Below, one piece after another: positions 37,174-49,614 of a DNA stretch of 64,000 bases; the first letter of the stretch is position 1, and every line of letters begins with the position of its first letter. The translations under genes were made by a program, and so were the position numbers. Below the pieces are notes generated by a model that had not been told where the DNA came from, did no database searches, and was given only the letters and a program-made list of their open reading frames with translations. Source of the DNA: Calliopsis andreniformis (taxonomy: Eukaryota > Arthropoda > Insecta > Hymenoptera > Andrenidae). The DNA is taken from the NCBI RefSeq assembly GCF_051401765.1, contig NC_135064.1, positions 24,278,001-24,342,000 of the forward strand, given 5' to 3'.

Positions 37174-37179
37174 TTTATT
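37174..37179 (-). terminator. Candidate poly(A) signal for mex3
   Basis: AATAAA on the minus strand, the first I find below the mex3 stop, about 1.18 kb away. No clear GU-rich downstream element is visible, and further AATAAA hexamers lie near 36180, so this is only a candidate. Confidence 0.2.
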
Positions 37180-38356
37180 CACCGCTTAGCGCGATGAATG
37201 GGGACGTCACGATGATTGGTTCGGTTCCTAAATAAAAATATAGAGCTCGTAGAAATTTTCTTTGTCAGTGTTTCCTAAGCACCTTTGATTGATAGTATCT
37301 CACGATGTCATAATGAAGTACACGGGAATAAAAATCGCAACCTCGATCTAACGACCGGCAGATGTAAATGGTGAAAGAAGGACGAAATTCAATAATATAA
37401 AACAATAACGAGAGTTTCATTGTCATGGATATCTCTAAGAGCACGAGATCTTACGGATTGTCAGTTACGTAAAAAAGCAACGTCTAAATAATTATATCGA
37501 TTAAAGTTCGATAACGATTCGCCCGACTCGCGTCTCAGGCTGCCTTCGACTCAAAAGTGTTCTCGAAACGAGACACGCGAGAAACGACCTGTGAACTCAA
37601 TCAGTGAATGGAATGTTACGAAACGACACGTGCAATCAATAGAACAACGAACGCTCGAGTCCAATAGAGAAACGCTAACTCAGTCTAGTCTATTTTCCCC
37701 GGATGTGCAGGGTCTCAGCGATCAACAGTCTCGCTGCCAACCGTGCATCGATCCGCAGTCTAACTTTTTCCGATACGCCGAAGGCAACCATAACCCGCGA
37801 AGACCGAACGAGTCCTTCTCCCAAGGGGTACAACTTCAGGCCGCCTCAATGATCGACTCAATCCCTGTCGTCACGCACCGACGCTCTATCAGCGATGCAT
37901 GGACCTGCGAGCTTTGCCTTAACTTTATCAAACGGGGGGTTAAAACGTGAAAACGATGACGGTGAATGAGCGAGTATGTTTCTCTCGTTCCGACACATAA
38001 TCTCGTAGAAGTTAAAAGCTGACTTCGTTGTATCCGATCGGCGGGAACGACGCGACAAAGGATCGTCGGGGCATTCCCGGCGCGTAGGTGAGGTTCATAT
38101 TGGCAGCAGTGGAATTGAGACATTGTGCGCGTCCACGGTCCCCCGGCGGGGCCCGCGAGCTGTTCGGGGAAACTCGGGGTGGTTGGGCCGTTCTCCAGCG
38201 CCGTCGTTCCTGGATGAGCCGCCGAGAAGGTGGGGTGTTCGAAGAGCAAGAACGTATCAATGGTGAGGATCGGTATGCGTGGCTGGTGTACCCAGGTGCC
38301 GCGGCGCGAAAGGGCCTGAAGAGATCTGTCGACGGGAGTTGCTCCTCGCGGCTGCT
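37180..38356 (-). other. mex3: Probable proximal 3' UTR of mex3
   Basis: This stretch follows the mex3 stop codon on the same strand and carries no recognised domain. It is GC-rich down to about 38000 and then more neutral. A shifted frame stays open from the mex3 exon to 37836, which I attribute to base composition. On the opposite strand a frame is open from 37489 to 37950. The UTR extent is inferred from the first downstream AATAAA and could be much longer, since MEX-3 genes often have long 3' UTRs. Confidence 0.4.
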
Positions 38357-39333
38357 TTAAGAGAAGATGCGGAGCGCCTGCAGCACGGGCCTGGAGCAGA
38401 CTGGGCAGCTGGGGTCGGAGCTCTCGCAGACACGGTTGCCGCAGTCCAGACAGAAGTGATTGTGTCCGCATGGTACCAGCGCGGCGGTGACCTCCTTGTC
38501 GCCGCAGACCACGCACTCCCGTCGTCCGCCGCCGAGCAGCGAGTCCGTGGGTGACGCTGGACTCGCCGACGCTGGCGGCGATGGCCTCGAGGGTAGCGCG
38601 ACCCCGGGGAACGACCAGATCGAGGAGGCGGATGCTGCTTGGGACTCGAACGACGGCGACTCGCCCAGGCCCTCGTCCCTTTCGATCCCTGCGCCCCAGA
38701 TCGCCACTAGCTCGTTCAGTCCAGGCGCCCCGGAACTGCTCGACGAGCTGCTGCAACTTCCGCTGCTGGAGAACGCGCCGCTGGAGCCGTTCGAGCCGTT
38801 TGACCCTGGTGGGTCCAAGCATCCCAGGATCGAGCCCAGACCGCCGCGGCACAGCGCGCTCAGCAGCTCTGAATCGTCGAGGCTTGGACCTGTGCCAGTC
38901 CTCAGGGCGATGTGCGCCTCGATCTCGCGTCTTGCCGCCTCCACGCTCTCTGGCAGTCCTGTTACCTCGAATACTGGCTCCTTGTCGCGGCTCGGCGTCA
39001 CTATGTAGGTGTGCGTCTGATGCTGGATTCTCTTGATCGTCGCGCCTTTCGGCCCTACCACCAGACCGACCACTCTGTACGGAACTCGTACCTGAATCGT
39101 CACGTGGCCCGGAACCGATGCTGGCGGTCCAGGAGGCGCGCCCAGCAGCGCGCCCAGAGAGCTCTTGCGCGACGCGCGGATCTGAGAGAAGTGCTCCGCG
39201 GCTGAGAGGATCTCGCGTTTTGCGCGGGCGACGTCCTCCTTGCGACCTGTCACCACGAACACGGGCTCCTCGCCACGGACGGGAGTCTTGATGTAGGTGT
39301 TTGTCTTTGCGCGAAGGGCCTTGATTTTGCAAC
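38357..39333 (-). CDS. mex3: MEX-3 family KH/RING RNA-binding protein, terminal coding exon (partial gene)
   Basis: Seen: 324 residues plus stop, entered through a splice acceptor; two bases (39333-39332) complete a split Gly codon. The exon peptide starts [17 protein letters not shown], the half of KH1 after its GxxG loop. KH2 spans about residues 77-146 (39103-38894) with loop GPKG at 93-96. A Ser/Gly-rich linker is at about 174-203. A C3HC4 RING has Cys273, Cys276, Cys288, His290, Cys294, Cys297, Cys309 and Cys312 (38515-38396). The end, LQALRIFS, is the usual MEX-3 C-terminus, so the stop at 38357-38359 is authentic. Known of the family: MEX-3 proteins bind mRNA 3' UTRs through tandem KH domains, control translation and stability in the cytoplasm, and use the RING as an E3 ubiquitin ligase. 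Inferred: the first exon, with the N-terminus and the start of KH1, lies outside the window. All RING ligands and the KH2 loop are intact, and I see no frameshift. Confidence 0.95.
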
Positions 39334-39350
39334 CTGAAAGCAGAAAGAAA
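39334..39350 (-). other. Splice acceptor of the mex3 terminal exon
   Basis: Read on the minus strand, the intron ends TTCTTTCTGCTTTCAG, a strong pyrimidine tract plus AG, directly followed by GTTGCAAAATC. The split codon G|GT followed by TGC restores the Gly-Cys-Lys order expected right after the KH1 GRQ(G) loop of MEX-3 proteins, which fixes the exon boundary and phase. Confidence 0.9.
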
Positions 39351-42300
39351 ATGGGATTGTAGTTGGGGGTGGGAGACTGTAGTTATTGTTAGAACTTATG
39401 ATCTACAATTTTGCAGTTCCCTCTTCACCGACACTTTTCAATGCTTGCTGTAGTGGAGTGTTATCTTAATAGAAGCTCGAGGCTATAATATTCAGGCTTT
39501 CTTTAGAGATTTCTTGCACTTCAGATGCTCCTTATTTTCGAGAATCAAAAACAAGTCAAGTTTGCTAATCCAGAAACTGATCTCAGAGATTCTTTAAACC
39601 TCTAATTGATTTCAAGTTAGTATGTCATAACAAGACCAATACTCTACTACCACCAATCCTTAGAAATCCCAATGAACCCCTTCAGTGTCAACTGACAATT
39701 GAATATCGAGTCCTAATACTGATAGATCCTTGTGCCTTGGTACCTTCACACTAAAGGGGTTGAAAAGACGCAGGTACATTTTCATCAGAATAATCAAGGT
39801 TCTCCAAAACCAACACCATAGACCTCTAGGACTACCCTATGGTCCTCGTTCATTATCCACCTTCGCATAGAAGCAGTCTTTCTCATGACGCAATTGTCTG
39901 TACGCGATGCAGCAAGAGAGAGCAGCAGAGATCCTTACGGTACGAAAAAGGAGAAACTGGCAGCGGTGGGATGCCGCGGAGAAGGAAGAAGTCAGCGAGG
40001 CGGAGAGAGAGCAGGGTGCAGGAAACTGGAAGGAAGGAGGTCCCGACCCGGTCTGGTCCTCGGTCTCGCAGACTCTCTGGCCTTGAGCCGGCGCAATGCT
40101 AGCAATGCAGGTGAACCACTCCTCTCCCTTTCCTTCTTTCGCTCGCCGACATCGTCCTCCGTCCGTCTCAGTCGCCGTCTACCTTTCTCCTTTCCGCGTA
40201 TCCTTCGCGGCTTCATCCTTCTCTCACCTTCTCTCTTTCGCCAAGCTCCCTTTCATTCAGTTCACTCTCTCCTTCGGCGCACGAACGCGAGAGTCCCAAC
40301 GAACCGCGCGCGCGACACACACGCTGCGCTTCTGTGTATCGCATACCATTGCCCTCTCCCTCGCCTACCCCCGACCTTCCCCTCGCGATTCTCCGTTCAT
40401 TAGCGGCCCCTTTAATTGCGTCTAGCGACGCGATAGCTAATCACGCGAACGCTCAGAATTCGAAACCATTTCACGGCGACAATTGGCTGTTTGGCGAGAA
40501 TTAGGGAATAGAGAGACCTCGATTAACTGGCGTCTAATTATTTCGCAGGCCTTCTCATTCGAAAGCACGGATAAACCTTTCCGAGCGAAGATGAGGAGAA
40601 ATGGCGAATATAGGATTTTATAGTTCGAGTGAGAAGTAAAAAGAGAGAGGAACTGTTGGATGAAGATGGGAAGGCAGAGGAATAAGGAATCCCTGAGAAG
40701 GCACGGACGAGGCTTTTCAGGACTAGAGAGTTAGTAAAAGAAAGATGAAATCTGGGATTTATCAATCTAGATAGAGGAACAAGAGCGAAACTAAGACTCA
40801 TTGAACGTTCTTCCTCGCTTGAGAGGAGATAAGAAGCTTGACTGAGACTTGAACCATGATTTCATAGTAAGTACATAGTCTACTGAAAGTAATAAATTTA
40901 GTATCCCGAGGATGTCTCAAACTTGATTCTCGTATTAAGTAAGTTAATTCAGATCGTATTGTATTTAAGGTCTGCTGGGACTCAAGCTCACTGACTATAC
41001 CTATTTGATCCGAATTTGGAATTGAAAGGAGTTATGTATGTCTGGGGATACGTAGGATACACTAGACACAGAAATAACTTATGATGTGGTTAATGTTGGG
41101 GATGATCGATACGACTGTGACATAATAAGCAACGCATATAGACCCTATAGTTCTGAAACAATAGTCTTCGCCATTAAAGGAGTCTTCTCAAACTAAATAC
41201 TCTCTGAATACTAGACAATCCTATCTCTAGTTATTGAAATTTTCATAGACAAATAGCCATGAAATAATCCTATACAGCGTAGTGTACCAATTCAAAGGAG
41301 TATCAGACAGCGATTTCTCTCTTTCAAGACCCTCTGCGCTCTCACCAGGTAAATAATGCTCGCGAGTACGACAGGAGGAACGTTTACGCAGCTTTGTTTA
41401 ACTTCTTTCGCTGGATACGAAGTCCTTGCGCGCCACAATGTCACGGGCGTCCATGGCTCTTCAGGGCCGACGCTGCAGCGCAATCTTGACATCGATACGA
41501 CCTTAACTGCGCGACATGGTCCGTGATTCGAGCGAGACGTCACACCAGAGGAAAGGGACACGCATCGAACCGCGGCGGCGAGGTCGTCACGGGGGCGTGA
41601 TCGCAATTGCGACCAACGATGAGCATTTACTGCAACGAATTCAGGGAATTCTGCGCGGGAAAAGGGCAATTTTGACTTGTCGGCTTTAGGCTGAGTCCAC
41701 GCTAGATTAATACAATGTGTGCGTAAAGATGACTCTGAATTATAGAATAAAGTTGAACCCCGATTAATCGAGTTAACAGAAGATTCGATATTTAAATGTT
41801 TTCTTAATATGTAATTTTTTAATTTTCTGCAGACTATTGATGAATGATGAGTTACAGGCAGTGACCTACTGGACCCTTATCGGTAACCCTACTTATACAA
41901 AGACAGGTTTCCAAGAATTGAAATTTGCAAAATTGGAACAAATATAAAAAGAGGCACCGAAATTTTGTAAATTAAGGATTTCAATATATGTAAATTTGAT
42001 ACCTCGTTATTCTAAAGATTAATACAGTGAATAATCAAGAACCTGGATACCAAAGATCAAGAATAATTACGACTCCTTTAATCAAGGTTCTACTGCATTT
42101 GAAATTAAACACTTGTCCTCTGAGCAATATTTCCCTCCTTCATATCAACGAGACTGGCACTTAAATACAGTTCATACCAACGATTCTCACATTGCTTGGA
42201 ATGGACTTACATTCTATGTGGCATTCCACGAGCGTAAACCCAGCTTAAGGCGTGACACCATTGCGAGCAAAAGCGCGTGAAACGCGCGTCGACCGGGGAA

Positions 42301-45300
42301 TTAATCGGCCTCACAAATTGAAAGGCTCGTACAACATTTTTTCCAGCGCGTGTCCCAGGGGAATGCAGCCGACTAAAAATACAACGAGGAATAATTACAT
42401 TACCGTAAGGAAGCATCATTTCGTAACGCTGGAAGCGACAGAGTACACGCGTCCTCGGATCCAGCGGGGTAAATCCTGTTTTAGTTTCATCGATCACGCT
42501 TTATTTTCGGAACCCCCCATTGTACAGGGCAACCTTCTCTCCCGTCTCGTTTCTTCCTTCCAGCCGGTTTACCTTCGACGATTATATTCATTCAACGGGT
42601 TACGTACCCCGCGCGTACCTCTCCCTTTAACTTTCCTCGACCCTGAATTCAGACCTCGGACACCTCGGCCCGACGCGCACGCGAAGTTGCGCCGCTTTTA
42701 TGCGACCACAATGGCACGTAAAAACGAGAATGATTGGTTTTAATAAAGTTGCCAGCTCCAGGCACAGTGCAGACGTTTTGCAATAATCTTTGAGAAGCCT
42801 TGGATAGAGATTACACAGAGAACCTTCGGTGGAAGAAAATTACAAGATTGTTGGTTGAAAACAGTCGAATGGGAACTGAACTCTTTGCTGCTTGATGGGG
42901 TTGTGTTGGCAGCTGCAATGAAAGGCCATATGTTAAAAACGGGAGTAAGGACTGTGTATGATTATAAATGCAATATTGCTTTTAGACTATATTAGACTAT
43001 TTACAGAATATGTAAATATGTATGTATATAGGTACATACTATGTATGAGTCAGTGATTCATATTTCAAGGTAGATACGTTGATATAGTCTTCAAGACAAA
43101 AGGGTTAAAGGTAACTGATGCTGATCCCGTGAAAGAGCCTCCAGTTCATGCTGTATGAACTGATTTCAAGGATTATTGATAAATGAGGGATGTATATATC
43201 CGGGACACGATAATTGTTTCTCTGAAAACTGACATCCAATTAAGCCTCAAAGTGGAATCGAATACATATGAAAGATCCTGAAGGATCCTTGATGGAAGAT
43301 TACAAGTAAAATGGCCTCCACTCGTATCTGCATTTATTTAAAAGCAGATGTCATTGGTACCGACCGACTTCTTTATCCCTGCGTTTACTTATGCCTTGTT
43401 CAACGCGAAATTCGACTGGAAATTTCACGTATACCCGTTTCATTTCCCTGGTTAACATCGTAAATCTTGGTCCAAGGACTCAGTGGTTGCGCTATCAACG
43501 CGCGCTTGCCAATACCACGCAATTTTTCTCCACCGCGACGGAACTGGGCAAGGCTGCAGCCCACAATCACCCAGACTGAAGATCAAACAGAATTTTATTC
43601 TCGATGACGCCTGAGTGGACCACTCAGACCCAAATAAAGGGAACTCCTACCTCAAGAAAAGGAAGTTCATCTAATTTCAAATAGAATGACTTTTCATCGA
43701 ATAGACGAGTCATTCTTCTCGCTCCTTGGTGATCCAATAGAAAATCCTTCCAATGACATAAAATAGAAATCAGAACCAACAGATTGCTCATCTACTCTCA
43801 ACCTCCTATACTCTTCTTGTTTCGATGGAAGGATCCAACAATTCTCGCCAGCGATTCCCTGTCTCAGTGACTCGCTGCTTTGACGCCATTTGCCCCAAAA
43901 GCGCCAATCTAGCAAGACATCGCCGAGGAGCGACACATGTCGATGACTTCGAGGATGAGGCAGACGTATAAAACGCCGCAGGATGGAATCAGTCGTAATT
44001 CTAGCTGGCAAATTGTTAAGACGAAGCTCGCCAAGGGTAACTATTATTATCCGTAATCTGAAGAAGCATAAATTTGCCCAAGGATAGTGGCGAGGATGCC
44101 CTTCGGGCCAGTCGTAGAAGACCAGGGAGAAAGATGTAGAGAAATATCGAGGGGAATAAAAATGAAGGGGTAAAGCGGAGGTTCGTGCGAACACCGTCCT
44201 ATTGGCGTTCCGAGGAAAGCATGGAAAACAGTGTTTACGAAGGAATCCCGATAAATTGAATTACCCGCCAGATCGAGAGGAGGGGACTATCAGTGAGCTT
44301 CGATAGCAGGGCGAGTGTCGCTAATTGGCCGTATCTTGGGGAGCGTAATTGGTTCGATTACTGGATAATGCGTGCAAATTTAGAGGCGTTCAAGGTAAAA
44401 CGATAGCTGTCGCGATTTTGCGTGTCTCCTGTTCCCCTTCGTTGCCAGTCACTGCTGGTTTTATTCGCGGAAGATAAGATGGGTTCTATGACTCTACTGC
44501 GAGGTCTTTGCGTTTCGTGATTGGAAGGGGTCGGCAGTCTTGCGTGGGCGAGAAGTTCGGAGTGGGTAAAATATGAATTCTCCCATTAATATTAATATTA
44601 GTTAGAGTTATACTCGTGAGCGTTGGCGAGCAGGTCTTGTAGTCCACTTTGCTTCTGCTGGGGAGGACTGTGAACTTATTATAAGTTGAATATTGGTAGA
44701 AATAAAGGTATAATAGAGTATAGGTAAAATATAAAATATCTATAGAAATATGTAGAAGAGGACAGACACAAGAGGCTCCAATCGTGGGCAGGAGTGGTGT
44801 ACATAGATGATTGAAGTTACAGGCAAAGTTGAAGTTCTACTATCGAACTACCATAATATGCTATCGAATTTAACCTCAACGGAGACATAGCATTATTTCA
44901 CAGGCTTCAAGTGAAACTTCTGGAACGACATAGTACTACGTCACCAAAACGTCAAAGTGTTAACTGTCACGCAGTAACTCGCATAACTGACTAACCATAA
45001 AGCAGTTAAGCGCTTACTCTGAGCGTACAAATATTCCAACAGAATTTGACACTGAAACTTCTCTATTAACATTAACAGGTTTCAAGCATATTTCGCAAAC
45101 ACGTTAGCCCATCTACCTAATCCCTTCGGCACCTAGTGAAGTACAGTTAGGGTAGATGAGTTTGGACCCGAAGGATACTAAAGCAAACTTCTCTACTCTC
45201 CACACATTTCTATACAAAACTCCCTCATTACTCATTCACATCAATGTCACTGTGTATCATATCAGCCTACTGTACAGAATACTCCCTTCAAGATTTTACA

Positions 45301-46670
45301 TTACAATCTCCAGGACCAAGTCCATTCTCAACAGCTTTCAATCTTCTACTACTGAATCTCTCAAATCCATCATGTCTCGCAATTTCCCAAGAGCGATCCT
45401 TAGAACCAATATAGTTTACCACTGTACAAGGTAACGTAGTCCACGTCGAAGCCAACCTTTCTTCCACCGAATCTTCAACCCGTCAGAGGTTCGCTATTCG
45501 CCAAGGAGTCGCCCTAGCGAGCGAACGTATCAAACTTTCCGTCTATCGTCGACTCTCTCTCGTTCCGGAAATTCGCCTAGGGCGAACCGGGGCGGTTCGG
45601 TTGGCTAAATAACTCTGGGAAGGCAGGTGGACGAGGATCGGTATACGCACACCGATAGGAGGCGGCTCTCACAGGTACGCGCGGAGGCGACGAGCTGCGT
45701 CGAAACGAGAAAAGGAGGAAGAAGGTAAAGGGGAAGGCAGCTTGCAGTGGTAAAGAAGAAGAAGAAGAAGAAGAAGACGCAGAAGAAGGTTGCTCCTCGA
45801 AGAAGGTGGCTGCTAACGCGATGGTGGCGGTGGTGGTGGTTCGGATGGAGAAAGAGGAGGTGGGGCGTGGGTCGCAGACAGTTGAAGGGCCGCGGCCAAG
45901 GTGAGGCGAGACGGAGAGAAGAGAAAGGGAGTGAAAGAGAGAGAGAGGAGAAAAAGAGGCCCCGTTGCAGAGAACGTAAGGCGCCTTTGCCTTTGTCTGC
46001 CTCTATCGAAAGGACCAGAAGGACGAAAGAGAGGATCGACCGTGGACCCCGAGCGGCTCCAGGGATCCTTTTCGTTCCTTCTCCGTCGTCGGATTCTTCT
46101 CCGCGCATCTTGTTCTTCTTCTTGCACGCGCCGCGAAATCGCGCACGACGGAAGGGGAGTAATAGGTTCCGGCGGTCCTGCTCCGATCGAAATGAATTAC
46201 GGGCCCCCTTGGAATGCCCGCTGACATCCAACTTTTCGAGGACTACTCTCTTTCAATTTATTTCAGACTTGTTACAAAATGAACATTAGGAGATGGATGT
46301 TTCGAAGATTCATCCTCTATTTCAACTCCGAACTCTGAACCAATAGCAATTTTTCTCCTAATCTATCCTCTCAGGGTTTTATCTCCTCAACATATCAGCT
46401 TTTTTTGCAAAATTTGAGATCGTATCTAAAAATTGAAACCTTCAAAAAGAAGTTTTTCTTCGAGAAGAAGAATATAATGAAACTCGGCTCCACAGGACAG
46501 AATCGTGCTTCAAAGCTTCGAATAACAGATACCTATCTTTAAAATACAGAAGTCTGACTTCTGCAGTGTAGCCTTATCGCCACAGAAATAGTTTCTGAGC
46601 TTCCCCCAAGCCCTGAAATTCCACCTATCGTCGTAATAAAAACGAAACACGCATCGAACATCTGATTAAA
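39351..46670. other. Intronic stretch with no supported gene
   Basis: Mostly neutral sequence with a purine-rich area at 45700-46000. Possible tRNA-like words on the minus strand near 40846 and 40983. Perfect short palindromes: CAGTTCAT/ATGAACTG (about 43146) and CTGAGTGG/CCACTCAG (43611). Longer frames (41292-41669, 43694-44194, 45605-46289) are unrecognisable or low-complexity. Confidence 0.6.
45753..45776 (+). repeat. (AAG)8 microsatellite
   Basis: Perfect AAG run within purine-rich sequence (45700-45800), followed by a GTGG-rich patch at 45822-45842. Confidence 0.95.
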
Positions 46671-46957
46671 ACCGGACACCGACTAGTTCTAGAAGATTCT
46701 CGAGGCTCGCGGGGAATGAAAAATCGCGATCGGCGTCAGCGACACGCGCTGCAACACCGGGGTCATTATTCCGTCGATTTCTTTCTTATTCACTCGAAGT
46801 GCCATTCACGTAGCCGATGCACGTGAACCACGTGGTCCGTTGTTCTCCGACGGAGCACAATGCCGAGCAAAGCCCTCCCAGCAGAGGCGAGTCTGAGCCC
46901 TCTATTCCCACGATACGTCACTCTCTCGCTCTCCGTGGAATGACGTTGCTGAAATCT

Positions 46958-46990
46958 GCAGCAGCCGCTGGTAGCAGCGGCAGCAGCAGC
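46958..46990 (+). repeat. CAG/CAGCGG-rich short repeat
   Basis: Imperfect GCAGCAGCCGCTGGTAGCAG pattern continuing in CAGCAGCAGC. In the plus-strand frame it encodes Ala then Ser/Gly-rich residues inside the unassigned frame 46817-47098. Confidence 0.7.
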
Positions 46991-47195
46991 TCCCCAAAGG
47001 CCGCAGGATCAATAGTTACACGCCTCTATAGCCGGCAGCTGCATTATACACGCGCCTCAGAAACTAGCGGTCATAGTGCACGCGTACGCACACACTAAAC
47101 GGCCGCCGCGTTATCGACAGATTTGCAATATCTACGCTCAGCTTGCCAAGCTCGTTACTCTGAAACGATGTGCTTCCCAGAACACCATTATCTAA

Positions 47196-47382
47196 GAGGA
47201 TCAACCGGTAATCGATCGATATCGCGATCAGAGTAGGATCGAGAACAAAATCCACGTGGAAGATATCTTAAGAGCGTTACAGGAGTCCGCTGCTAGAGCG
47301 ATACGTTCCAGAAAAGGAAGTTTCCAGAGGAAACGCTCGAGTTCCGACGTTCTGGCGGCTGCGTTTCTCGGAAACACGCGAG
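47196..47382 (+). CDS. Possible internal coding exon (unassigned)
   Basis: A frame open from after a TAA (47193-47195) contains VEDILRALQESAARAIRS from 47256 and then a basic Ser-rich segment with RKGSF and KRSSSD, resembling basophilic-kinase sites. A GTAACA donor-like site follows at 47383 after CGAG, in phase 1. There is no convincing acceptor; CTAAG at 47195 and ATCAG at 47230 are possible. No protein family is recognised. The ATG-led frame 46817-47098 just upstream, with AAAAGSSGSSSSPKAAGS, is likewise unassigned. It may be chance in a GC-rich island. Confidence 0.2.
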
Positions 47383-49612
47383 GTAACATTTTTGGGCGAG
47401 GGAGAAGGAAAAAATCGTCCAGGGACAGGAACTCCGAGGGCCATCTGCTCTCGTCTTTGCTTTAATTACAGCCACCGAATGCCTCGCCCCGAAGAGAGCC
47501 ACTCGTCCTTTCCTCGGCGACTCGCCGTCGACCGTGGGCGGTATCGACGCGGTGTCTCGACCCGAAAAGGACCGCAGAGAATCGGAATCGTTCGTTTACC
47601 CCTCGTTTCGCTGATTTAAACGCGGCTGGCGAAGGAACAAGTTCCTTTGAAATTTGATATATTTCACTGCGATCCTTGGAATGTGGTACTACCGCTACAG
47701 TCGAATGACAATTGTCGCAATTGCGTGGAAATAAAACGTTTCTGAGAAATATTTTGGACATTTTTACTTCCTAAGATCGTTGACCACTTGACAAATTTTT
47801 GTGTTCTAACGTTTCATGGATATCCATTAATTGTTTAAATAATTTGAAAGTGAAATCGAAAATATTGAGATAGTGAGTTAATTGAAAAACTAGTAGAGAA
47901 GAAGTAAAAATCTAGAAGTAGAAAATTATAATTTCCTCCACTCAAATCTCCCACAATATCTTTTCCCAAAACCCCATCCTCAACTTTCAAACAATTCCTT
48001 ACTTATCCCACCCCCCATCGTCTCCAATTACCAAACCACCACAATTTGTACAGTCCATTTAAACCCCCCTGACTACCTGTATTTAGGAACGTCCTGTACA
48101 AGCAGAGTAGCCAGGTTTCCCAGGAAAAACCAAGCTTTCCACGCAGGCAAACAACTTACCCGAAAAAATGTGAAACAATGTCGGATCACGTAGGGGGATC
48201 GCGGTTAAGTTTACTTAGGGCTCAGCGGGCCCTTAAGTAGCGGTACCCTTTTGGCGTCCTGCGGACGATTCGGTGTGTCCGCGCTCGTGGGGCACGAGCC
48301 GCGCGCGGATATCACGAGTTTCTCAGGCAGGTCAGTGAAACTGCGCCGTCAAGTTGAAGGCCAACACCCCCACAATGCAACGGCCGAGCACCATCGCTCC
48401 CGCCCCACCGCCGACCGCCTGATCCTCAACCACTTTATCCTCTCCCCTTGCGCGCCTTTCGTCCCTCCGCGTCACGTATCCCCTCCCTCCTTTTCCTTCC
48501 CTTCTGCCCCCTCCTAGTCGTGCAACTCGCCGGAACATCCGAGGAAACTCCAATAACGCCGATAAAGTCGCGTCGCTGCTGCTTTCGCAAAGTTGCTCAA
48601 CTCCTTCCGACGCGATGCTTTGTTGGCGACAGAGTGGCAGGATGACTTTCTGATCCATTTCTCTGGGATCTAGGGGATATGGATCGTCGATACTGTAAGC
48701 CACTGGAAGGTAATAGCTGAGGGAGGCTCAGAGCTTGGTTACTATGCTCGTATCGAAAGTAAAACTGTTATGTGCTATTTTGATGGCAGTCGAGAGTGGG
48801 ATTGTCCACTGTTTGCGAAGGGTTTAGGGTGAAACTGGCTATGGTTCGTGGTGGATATGTGACGTGACACTGTAGTTGCTTCTTTCGTACGGGTGTAAGT
48901 ACTGAACTTTCGCAACGAGGTAACTCGGCTTCCAGAATTAACGGGTTAAGAGGACGTAGTTCGCTGAAGTGCTTTGAGAAGGCTGCTGTTGACCCGACAG
49001 AAGCTCAGAGTATCGCGGGATTCGAAGAGATGGAAGAAAGCACCGAAACTATGAAGCATGTACCATAATTTCTATCTTCTCATAACGAACCAAGTTCTTC
49101 AGTTATTTTCAAGATTCCACTCGAGTCCTGAGGTTCCAAGTATAGCTTACCACCTAGAGTTGAATGAAAAAAAAAGTGAAGAGGTCTGAACTAAGTTCGA
49201 CGCACTAAGTTGTAGGGATATCCACTAGATTCCAGGAAACCTGTCGTCGATTGGTCAGTCGTTCGACCAATCGTGGATGTCCTTTGCGATCGTGGATAGC
49301 TGAAATCGCGAGCGAGTGGTCACTCCTGCGCCGACCACCGACCAGCGTGGATCTATTGCGCAGGTGTGCCAGCGATTCTTCTTCTCTATCTCTCTGTACC
49401 TTCTCCTCTCTCTCCCTTTCTCTATCTCCCTCCTCGGTCTTCTTTGTCTCCCTCCCTGACCCCTCTCGAAGGCCAGAAATTCCAGCCTCTTCTCGAAATA
49501 GATCGATGACACTCATCCGAACAATCCACGCGCGCGTACACGCACTCTATGAGTATGAGTGAGTCTATGCTCTCCTATATGCATGACGCGTAACCTCCTA
49601 TAGGTGCATCCG
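47383..49612. other. Intronic stretch with no firmly supported gene
   Basis: A minus-strand frame at 48332-48703 follows an acceptor-like CTATTACCTTCCAG but has no recognisable domain and no good donor. Inverted repeat TACTTAGGGC/GCCCTTAAGTA at 48210-48241. The rest is AT-rich (47640-48000) or neutral. Confidence 0.55.
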
Positions 49613-49614
49613 TA

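Noticed and set aside
37836..39332. 498-codon open frame on the minus strand, longest in the window
   Set aside because: It overlaps the mex3 exon in a shifted frame, has no domain, is Arg/Ser/Gly-rich, and its openness is explained by GC-rich sequence. The mex3 frame has all KH2 and RING residues.
42207..42497. Minus-strand 96-residue frame with GTAATG donor-like site
   Set aside because: No acceptor upstream and no recognisable residues of MEX-3 or any other family.
45605..46289. 208- and 180-residue frames on opposite strands
   Set aside because: Low complexity from AAG/GTGG-rich sequence (poly-Phe or poly-Lys).
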